64,000 nt of DNA from Ensifer adhaerens (lineage in GTDB: Bacteria > Pseudomonadota > Alphaproteobacteria > Rhizobiales > Rhizobiaceae): the NCBI RefSeq assembly GCF_020035535.1, contig NZ_CP083350.1, positions 2,366,501 through 2,430,500 on the forward strand, given 5' to 3'. A model generated the notes under the pieces. The model had not been told where the DNA came from, did no database searches, and saw only the letters and a program-made list of their open reading frames with translations. A program made the translations under genes and the position numbers. Of the stretch, positions 58,181 through 64,000 are shown piece after piece (positions within the stretch are counted from its first letter, which is position 1; every line of letters starts with the position of its first letter).

Positions 58181-59533
58181 ATGTTGCGAATCCTCACGCT
58201 GTTGTTTGTTCTGATCTCGTCCTTCGCGTTTCCAGCTTCATCGCGGGCCGAAAACGATCGGGTCGCCTTGGTGCTGCATGTCAACGGCGCCATTGGCCCG
58301 GCGACGGCCGAGTATGTCAGGCGCGGCCTGACGAAGGCAGAAGAGCGTCGGCTCCCGCTGGTGGTCCTGCAGATGGATACGCCTGGCGGTCTCGACACAT
58401 CGATGCGCGAGATCATCCGTGCGATCCTCTCGTCCCCAGTGCCCGTGGCGAGCTACGTTGCACCGAGCGGCGCGCGCGCGGCGAGCGCCGGCACCTATAT
58501 CCTCTATGCCAGTCATATCGCGGCCATGGCGCCGGGTACGAACCTCGGCGCTGCAACGCCGATTGCGATCGGCGGCGACATGTTCGGTCAGGGTAAGGAC
58601 GGCGATACCGGCAAGAACGACGACAAACAGCCGGCGGCGCTGAGCGCTGCCGAGGCGAAGATCGTCAATGATGCCGTGGCCTATATCCGCGGGCTCGCGG
58701 AGTTGCGGGGGCGCAATGTCGATTGGGCCGAAAAGGCGGTGCGCGAGGCTGCGAGCCTCTCGGCTGAAGCGGCTGTCCGGGAAAAGGTCGTCGATTTTAC
58801 CGCCACCACGATCGCCGATCTCTTGAAACAGGCAAACGGCCGGACCGTACATGCGGGGCAGCGGGAGATCGTGCTCGATACGGCGGGGCTTGCAACCGAA
58901 GACTTCGTGCCCGACTGGCGCACCCGGTTACTTACGGTGGTCACCGATCCCAATATCGCGGTCATTCTGATGATGATCGGCATCTACGGTCTGATATTCG
59001 AGTTCCTGTCTCCGGGGTCGGTGGCGCCGGGCACGATCGGCGGCATCAGTCTGCTGCTCGGGCTCTATGCGCTTTCCGTGCTGCCTGTCAGCTTTGCCGG
59101 CATCGGGCTGATCCTGCTCGGGATCGGATTGATGGTCGCCGAAGCGCATTCGCCATCCTTCGGCGTGCTCGGCGCTGGCGGCAGTTTTGCACTGGTCCTG
59201 GGCGCGGCCATCCTCTTCGACACGGATACGCCGGGTTTCGCGGTCTCCTGGTCCGTGCTGGCAGCGCTTGCGGTTGCAAGCCTCGGCTTCAGCCTTTTGG
59301 TCGCGCGGCTCGCTTTCAGCTCGCGTCGCCATGCGGTGGTGACCGGCGGCGAGCAGATGATCGGCCTCGCCGGCACGGTCGATAGCTGGACGGGGGCCGG
59401 CGGCTACGTCTTCGCCCATGGCGAACGTTGGCAGGCCGTCAGCACGGAAACGCTATCGAGAGGCGAGAATGTGAAGGTCATAGGACGAAACGGACTGACG
59501 CTCGAAGTGATCCGCGACGGGCAAAAGGCATAG
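58181..59533 (+). CDS. NfeD-family membrane serine protease (ClpP-class, long form)
   Basis: A 450-residue protein. A signal peptide (MLRILTLLFVLISSFAFPAS) leads to a ClpP-class protease domain: QMDTPGGLDTSMREII, the nucleophile Ser102 in ARAASAGTYIL and Lys160 in AEAKIVNDAVAYIR form the Ser-Lys dyad seen in Pyrococcus PH1510. Four helices follow (about 255-375, NIAVILMMIGIYGLIFEFLS) and a C-terminal OB-fold NfeD domain (GLAGTVDSWTGAGGYVFAHG then ERWQAVS). The gene is 54 bp before a slipin gene; in this pair the protease cleaves the slipin. The name comes from nodulation efficiency in Sinorhizobium, though here it is a housekeeping-type membrane-quality pair. Confidence 0.9.
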   Translation: MLRILTLLFVLISSFAFPASSRAENDRVALVLHVNGAIGPATAEYVRRGLTKAEERRLPLVVLQMDTPGGLDTSMREIIRAILSSPVPVASYVAPSGARAASAGTYILYASHIAAMAPGTNLGAATPIAIGGDMFGQGKDGDTGKNDDKQPAALSAAEAKIVNDAVAYIRGLAELRGRNVDWAEKAVREAASLSAEAAVREKVVDFTATTIADLLKQANGRTVHAGQREIVLDTAGLATEDFVPDWRTRLLTVVTDPNIAVILMMIGIYGLIFEFLSPGSVAPGTIGGISLLLGLYALSVLPVSFAGIGLILLGIGLMVAEAHSPSFGVLGAGGSFALVLGAAILFDTDTPGFAVSWSVLAALAVASLGFSLLVARLAFSSRRHAVVTGGEQMIGLAGTVDSWTGAGGYVFAHGERWQAVSTETLSRGENVKVIGRNGLTLEVIRDGQKA

Positions 59534-59587
59534 CGCCGGGGATCCGGTGAGGGCGCTGGTGAACGCGCCCGGAATGGAGGAATGGTC

Positions 59588-60373
59588 ATGGACATGTTCG
59601 GGAGCCTTGCTCCTTTTGCCGCGTTGCTGGTGCTTATCATTCTCGTCATCGCCTATTCGATCCGGATCCTGCGCGAATACGAGCGCGGTGTGGTTTTCAC
59701 CCTCGGCCGGTTCACCGGCGTCAAGGGGCCGGGGCTGATCCTGCTGGTGCCCTATGTGCAGCAGATGGTGCGGGTCGATCTCAGGACCCGGGTGCTGGAC
59801 GTGCCGAGCCAGGACGTCATTTCCCATGACAACGTTTCAGTCCGCGTCAGCGCCGTGATCTATTTCCGGGTCATCGATGCCGAGAAATCGACGATCCAGG
59901 TCGAGGACTTCATGATGGCGACCAGCCAGTTGGCGCAGACCACTCTGCGTTCCGTGCTCGGCAAACATGATCTCGACGAGATGCTGGCCGAGCGCGACCG
60001 GTTGAACGACGATATTCAAAAGATCCTCGACAGCCAGACGGATGCCTGGGGCATCAAGGTGGCGACCGTCGAAATCAAGCATGTCGACATCAACGAGAGC
60101 ATGGTGCGGGCGATTGCCCGCCAGGCCGAGGCCGAACGCGAACGGCGCGCGAAGGTGATCAATGCCGAGGGCGAGCAGCAGGCTGCGGCCAAGCTGCTCG
60201 AGGCTGCCGAGATCCTGTCCAAGCAGCCTCAGGCCATGCAACTTCGCTATCTGAGCACGTTGAATGTCATTGCGGGCGAGAAGAATTCGACTGTCATCTT
60301 CCCGTTCCCCATGGAGCTCGGCGGCCTGCTGGGCTTCAAACCCGACAAGCCGACCGGCCAGACGCAGGGGTGA
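59588..60373 (+). CDS. Slipin (stomatin/prohibitin-family SPFH membrane protein)
   Basis: A 261-residue SPFH protein. One N-terminal membrane hairpin ([20 protein letters not shown]) is followed by [40 protein letters not shown] and [14 protein letters not shown] [20 protein letters not shown], the stomatin band-7 domain, then a helical [20 protein letters not shown] segment that drives oligomerisation. It works with the NfeD protease in membrane microdomains. ATG 59588 is preferred since GGAGG is 7 bases upstream; ATG 59582 is too close to it. It ends next to the convergent phosphatase gene with no terminator between. Confidence 0.9.
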   Translation: MDMFGSLAPFAALLVLIILVIAYSIRILREYERGVVFTLGRFTGVKGPGLILLVPYVQQMVRVDLRTRVLDVPSQDVISHDNVSVRVSAVIYFRVIDAEKSTIQVEDFMMATSQLAQTTLRSVLGKHDLDEMLAERDRLNDDIQKILDSQTDAWGIKVATVEIKHVDINESMVRAIARQAEAERERRAKVINAEGEQQAAAKLLEAAEILSKQPQAMQLRYLSTLNVIAGEKNSTVIFPFPMELGGLLGFKPDKPTGQTQG

Positions 60374-61183
60374 TCAGGCTGCCTTGTCGAGCCTGGCGAC
60401 CGCCAAGAGATCGTCGACAGCACCGGGTGCGGCCGCAAGAACCGGAGCCCAGTGCGTCAGAGCCTCGCCGCGCGTCGGGAAGGGCAGTGTCCAGCCGCCG
60501 GCTTCAGCCACCAGGCAATAGCCGCCGAGGCAGTCCCAGGCATGCATGTAGGGTTCGTAGTAACCGACGAGGCGACCGGCGGCGACATAGGCGATCATCA
60601 GTGCGCCGGAACCGTTGCGCATGAAGTTGCCGCCGTTCGAAAGTAGGCGCTCGACGATGGCGCCCATCTCGCCAGGCTTCACCTGATCGTTGGCGCCAAG
60701 CCCGGTGACGGCGTTGCGGATCGTGCGTGTGCCATCGAGACGAAGCGGCTTGCCGTTCAGCGTTGCGCCCTTGCCCGCAGCGGCGGCGTAAAGTTCCTGA
60801 TGGCAGGGCGAATGGATCACGCCGATGACCGGTTTCTCTGCATAGACCACCGCGATCGAGACGCACCAGTTCGGCATGCCGTTGACGAAGGGCGTGGTGC
60901 CGTCGATCGGGTCGAGGACCCAGGTGAATCCGGATGTGCCGTCGAGAAGGCCATGTTCCTCGCCGAGCACGCCATCCTCAGGAAACGCCGCGGCGATCTT
61001 CTCACGGATCAGGGTTTCTACGTTGCGGTCGGCGATCGAGACGACATCGTGGGCGTCGCGTTTGGTTTCGATGACGAGCGTTTCCCGCTTCAGAAAGTAA
61101 TCGTAAGCGAGCCGGCCTGCCTCCTCGGCCATGGATTTGGCAAGCGCGAACCGGGCGTCGAGGCCGGCAATTTCAGCAGTCAT
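60374..61183 (-). CDS. Inositol-monophosphatase-family phosphatase
   Basis: A 269-residue Li-sensitive-type phosphatase. Metal motifs are GEEHG (74-78), DPIDGT (91-96) and the C-terminal HAWDCLGG with its catalytic Asp. It hydrolyses a phosphate ester such as inositol-, histidinol- or sugar phosphate in the cytoplasm. It lies 33 bp downstream of a PotA/FbpC-type ABC ATPase gene on the same strand and is likely in that operon, so its substrate may be the imported compound. An AfuABC-like hexose-phosphate importer annotated as an iron transporter would fit this, but nothing in the window proves it. Confidence 0.87.
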   Translation of the reverse strand: MTAEIAGLDARFALAKSMAEEAGRLAYDYFLKRETLVIETKRDAHDVVSIADRNVETLIREKIAAAFPEDGVLGEEHGLLDGTSGFTWVLDPIDGTTPFVNGMPNWCVSIAVVYAEKPVIGVIHSPCHQELYAAAAGKGATLNGKPLRLDGTRTIRNAVTGLGANDQVKPGEMGAIVERLLSNGGNFMRNGSGALMIAYVAAGRLVGYYEPYMHAWDCLGGYCLVAEAGGWTLPFPTRGEALTHWAPVLAAAPGAVDDLLAVARLDKAA

Positions 61184-61216
61184 GCAAGTGTCCTTCTCGT
61201 ATCTAGTTGTAAAAAG

Positions 61217-62290
61217 TCATGCGTCAATCAAAGCCAGACCGCGGTTGCGGAAACCGATCGCGACCTCCGTTGCCGGAGATAGCATCTCCTCGACCGCCTG
61301 ATCGACAACAAACAGGAGACCGGTTGCCGTTTCGACCTCGTATTCGACATGGCCGCCGAGATAGGCGGCGCTGCTGATCGTGCCGGAAAGAGCAGCACCC
61401 TTGGCCGGTGTGAGGGTGACCGCATTCGGCCGCACCGCCAGCTTCGACGGGCCGGGACGCGCGTTCCGCGAGGGCAGGCGGTGTTCGAAGCCGCCTATGC
61501 GGATCGTGGCGTGACCGGCGTCAGCCGCTGTCACCTCGCACGGTAACACATTGGCCTCGCCCATGAAGTCGGCGATGAAGGTGGAAGCAGGCGCCTCGTA
61601 GAGGTCGCGCGGCGCGCCTTCCTGGGCGATGGCGCCATCCTTCATCACGATGATACGGTCAGAGACGGCAAGCGCCTCGTCCTGGTCGTGGGTGACGTAG
61701 ACGGCGGTAAAGCCGAGGCGCTGCTGCAACTCGCGGATTTCGGTGCGCACCTTGCGGCGCAGGCGCGCGTCGAGGTTGGAGAGCGGCTCATCGAGCAGGA
61801 GCACCTGCGGCTCGAGCACGAGCGCGCGGGCAACGGCGACGCGTTGCTGCTGTCCGCCGGAAAGCTCCGCCGGGAGCCTTTGGCCAAGACCACCGAGGCC
61901 GACAAGCTGCAGGCCCTCTTCGGCCCGCTCGCGGGCCTCCTTCTTCCTGATGCCGGAGGATTCGAGGCCGTAGGCGACGTTGTCGAGCGCCGACATGTGC
62001 GGGAAGAGCGCATAGGACTGGAAGACCATCGACACGTCGCGCTCGTTGGCCGGCAGCATGGTCACGTCCTTCCCGCCGATCAGGATCTTACCGGCGGAGG
62101 GGTGTTCGAGGCCTGCCAGCATGCGCAGCGTCGTCGTCTTGCCGCAGCCGGAAGGGCCGAGCAGGGTCACGAGCGTACCGGGCTCGATGGTGAGCGACAG
62201 GTCGTGAATGGCGGTGAAGCTGCCGAACTGCTTGCGCACGTTCCGGAAGACGACCGAGCCGGTGCGCGGGATGTTCGTGTGGGTGCTCAT
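61217..62290 (-). CDS. ABC transporter ATP-binding protein (PotA/FbpC-like)
   Basis: A 357-residue ATPase. Walker A LLGPSGCGKTT (about 42-52), Q-loop [15 protein letters not shown], signature LSGGQQQRVAVARAL, Walker [17 protein letters not shown] and switch VTHDQDEAL are intact; a TOBE domain fills the last 110 residues. The start overlaps the stop of the fused permease gene (ATGA at 62290-62287). Such ATPases serve importers of iron, polyamines, thiamine, 2-aminoethylphosphonate or hexose phosphates. The phosphatase gene downstream favours a phosphorylated substrate. Confidence 0.87.
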   Translation of the reverse strand: MSTHTNIPRTGSVVFRNVRKQFGSFTAIHDLSLTIEPGTLVTLLGPSGCGKTTTLRMLAGLEHPSAGKILIGGKDVTMLPANERDVSMVFQSYALFPHMSALDNVAYGLESSGIRKKEARERAEEGLQLVGLGGLGQRLPAELSGGQQQRVAVARALVLEPQVLLLDEPLSNLDARLRRKVRTEIRELQQRLGFTAVYVTHDQDEALAVSDRIIVMKDGAIAQEGAPRDLYEAPASTFIADFMGEANVLPCEVTAADAGHATIRIGGFEHRLPSRNARPGPSKLAVRPNAVTLTPAKGAALSGTISSAAYLGGHVEYEVETATGLLFVVDQAVEEMLSPATEVAIGFRNRGLALIDA

Positions 62291-64000
62291 GCGGTTTTCT
62301 CCTGGGGGATGGTGGTGGCGGACGAACGCGCGGGTGCGGCGCCGAGAACGCGGTTTTCGCGCCTCAGCTTGCGTTCGCCGACGAGGAGTTGCAGGCCGGT
62401 GATGACGGTGATCATCACCAGGATGAGAGCCGAGGAGTAGGCGATCGCCACACCGAATTCACCGTTTTCGACGAGGCCGACGATATAGGCGGTGGCCATG
62501 TTGTATTCGGCGCTGACGAGGAAGACGACGGCGCTGATGGAGGTGATCGCCCGGACGAAGGAATAGACGAGGGCAGCGACGATGGCCGGCCTCAAGAGCG
62601 GCAGGATGACCTTGCGCAGCGTGCGGAAGCTCGTTGCCCGAAGCGTCAACGATGCTTCGTCGAGGCTCTTGTCGAGCTGGCTCATGGCGGCAATCCCGCC
62701 GCGTACGCCGACCGGCATGTTGCGGAAGACAAAGCAGGCGACGAGGATCAGTGCCGTACCGGTCATTTCGAGCGGTGGCAGGTTGAAGGCGATGATGTAG
62801 CTGATGCCGATGACCGTGCCGGGGATGGCGAAGCTCAGCATCAGTGCGAATTCGAAGACGTCGCGGCCGGCAAAGCGCTGGCGCACGATGAGATAGGCCG
62901 TGAGCAGCCCCACCAGCGCCGTCAGCGGAGCTGCGATCAGCGAGATCTCCATGGTCGTCCAGAAGGAGTTCCAGGCAACGCCGGTCCAGGCGATCGCGCC
63001 GTCGGCAAACGATATCGAGAAGGCCTTGGCGTAGTGATCGAGCGTCAGCGAATTGTCGAGGCCCCAGGTTTTCACGAAGCCGCCGAAGAGGATCATGCCG
63101 TAGACGACGACGGTGAAGATCATCCAGGGGATGACGATCGCGTGGACGCCGATCGAGATGGAGCGTGGGAGCGCACTATGGGCGCCGGAGTCTCCCTTGC
63201 CGGTCACGGTCGAATAGTTCTTGCCGGCGAGCCAGTAGCGTTGAGCCAAAAAGGCCGAGAGCGTGAAGCAGAGCAGGATGATCGCCAGAACCGCTGCGCG
63301 GGACGGGTCGTTCTGCGCGCCAACGACAGCGAAGAAGATTTCGGTCGAGAGCACACCGTGGCTGCCGCCGAGCACCAGCGGATTGCCGAAATCGGCCATG
63401 CTTTCGATAAAGCCGATGAGGAAGGCGTTGGCGAGGCCGGGTTTCATCAGTGGCAGCGAGACGTTCCAGAAGGTGCGCCAGCGATCGGCGCGCAACGTCT
63501 GCGACGCTTCTTCCATCGACGGGCTGACACCTTCGACGACGCCGATGAGCACGAGGAAGGAGATCGGCGTGAAGGAAAGGACCTGGGCGATCCAGATGCC
63601 CGTCAGACCATAAAGCCAGCGGCCGGGCTCGATACCGAAGGCGTCCGAGAGAAACTCGGTGACGACGCCGGCGCGGCCGAAGAGCAGGGTCAGCGCGAGG
63701 CCGATGACGAAGGGCGGCGTGATGATCGGCAGCACCGTCAAGAGCCGCATGCCCTTCTTGAAGGGAAAGCGGGTGCGGGTGGCGACGAGCGCGAAGGCAA
63801 GGCCGAGCAGCGTCGAGCCGGATGCTGTCATCAGCGCCAGCCACAGGGTTCGCCAGGCGACGCCACAGCGGCCCTCGCCGACGACGCAGCTCAAACTCCA
63901 GATCGAGGCGTCTTGGATATTGCGGATGAAACCGTCCGGCTTGAACGAACCGTCGAAGTCCTGAACGGACGCCGCAAACATGCTGCCGACCGGGTAGAAG
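62287..64000 (-). CDS. Fused ABC transporter permease, FbpB-like (partial, N-terminus outside window)
   Basis: At least 570 residues, running off the right edge: the frame stays open past 63981, reading FYPVGSMFAASVQDFDG. It is a two-in-one permease, with two coupling loops, EASQTLRADRWRTFWNVSLP then LMKPGLANAF and EASLTLRATSFRTLRKVILP then LLRPAIVAAL, and about 10 or more helices. This build is typical of FbpB/AfuB iron or hexose-phosphate permeases and 2-aminoethylphosphonate permeases. The binding-protein gene is expected just outside the window. Stop overlaps the ATPase start. Confidence 0.87.
   Translation of the reverse strand, partial: FYPVGSMFAASVQDFDGSFKPDGFIRNIQDASIWSLSCVVGEGRCGVAWRTLWLALMTASGSTLLGLAFALVATRTRFPFKKGMRLLTVLPIITPPFVIGLALTLLFGRAGVVTEFLSDAFGIEPGRWLYGLTGIWIAQVLSFTPISFLVLIGVVEGVSPSMEEASQTLRADRWRTFWNVSLPLMKPGLANAFLIGFIESMADFGNPLVLGGSHGVLSTEIFFAVVGAQNDPSRAAVLAIILLCFTLSAFLAQRYWLAGKNYSTVTGKGDSGAHSALPRSISIGVHAIVIPWMIFTVVVYGMILFGGFVKTWGLDNSLTLDHYAKAFSISFADGAIAWTGVAWNSFWTTMEISLIAAPLTALVGLLTAYLIVRQRFAGRDVFEFALMLSFAIPGTVIGISYIIAFNLPPLEMTGTALILVACFVFRNMPVGVRGGIAAMSQLDKSLDEASLTLRATSFRTLRKVILPLLRPAIVAALVYSFVRAITSISAVVFLVSAEYNMATAYIVGLVENGEFGVAIAYSSALILVMITVITGLQLLVGERKLRRENRVLGAAPARSSATTIPQEKTA

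Noticed and set aside
1..64000. CRISPR arrays, tRNA or rRNA genes, prophage or conjugation genes
   Set aside because: None recognised by eye: no regularly spaced repeats, no cloverleaf with CCA-like ends, no phage or transfer proteins among the real genes.

Overview
This 64 kb window is GC-rich DNA (roughly 60-65 percent G+C by eye) from an alphaproteobacterium, almost certainly Rhizobiaceae and most like Sinorhizobium/Ensifer. The signs are a type II glutamine synthetase (glnII) behind a sigma-54 promoter, Aap-type amino-acid permeases, an NfeD/slipin pair, a DUF930 protein, many ABC importers and many LysR regulators. Genus is an inference. No rRNA, tRNA or CRISPR array was seen. The only transposase gene is one IS110-family gene. 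Most of the window is compact accessory catabolism, with operons joined by ATGA/GTGA overlaps.

Layout. 1-2193: purine salvage (AzgA-like permease, partial, and adenine deaminase), with a divergent LysR gene broken by one in-frame TGA. 3278-5819: a three-gene overlapping operon of a DauR/YheO-like regulator, an ornithine-cyclodeaminase-family imine reductase/dehydrogenase and a PLP-dependent dehydratase. 6009-6495: a scar made of the 3' end of a tctA gene and the 3' end of an autotransporter gene, head to head. 6955-10036: ABC exporter and a TIGR03862-type flavoprotein. 10118-13442: Aap-like amino-acid uptake genes without an ATPase gene. 13782-17324: TonB-like/DUF930 protein and a divergent MFS efflux/AraC pair. 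17342-20173: a subtilisin-type autotransporter protease. 20592-27376: AdiA-like amino-acid decarboxylase with an antiporter gene on each side, the downstream one separated from it by IS110. 27662-33474: peptide and D-amino-acid catabolism (P1 aminopeptidase, D-amino-acid transaminase, S12 hydrolase, M19 dipeptidase). 35536-42283: ManNAc/sialic-acid-type operon (GntR, NanE, NanK-like ROK kinase, sugar ABC importer). 42455-47946: XRE-cupin regulator, small membrane protein, NmrA-like protein and LysR, EamA exporter and MocR-type regulator. 48175-49421: glnII with sigma-54 promoter and terminator. 49443-56409: a peptide-family ABC importer with GH3 beta-N-acetylglucosaminidase and GNAT, best read as uptake and cleavage of chitobiose or muropeptide sugars. 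56852-60373: YbaN, DUF2161, NfeD, slipin. 60374-64000: IMPase-family phosphatase with a PotA/FbpC-type ATPase and a fused permease that runs off the window.

How it fits together: the common theme is uptake and breakdown of nitrogen-containing compounds (adenine, amino acids, peptides, amino sugars), each unit with its own regulator, next to the nitrogen-controlled glnII. Several likely operators can be read directly: a 20-bp perfect palindrome between eamA and the mocR-type gene, a repeated 12-mer before gntR and nanE, and a 17-bp palindrome upstream of the XRE-cupin gene. I found no convincing new defence or mobile system. The most unusual points are the two-gene deletion scar, the nonsense-interrupted LysR gene, the IS110 element in the decarboxylase locus and the ROK kinase lacking the family's cysteine zinc motif.
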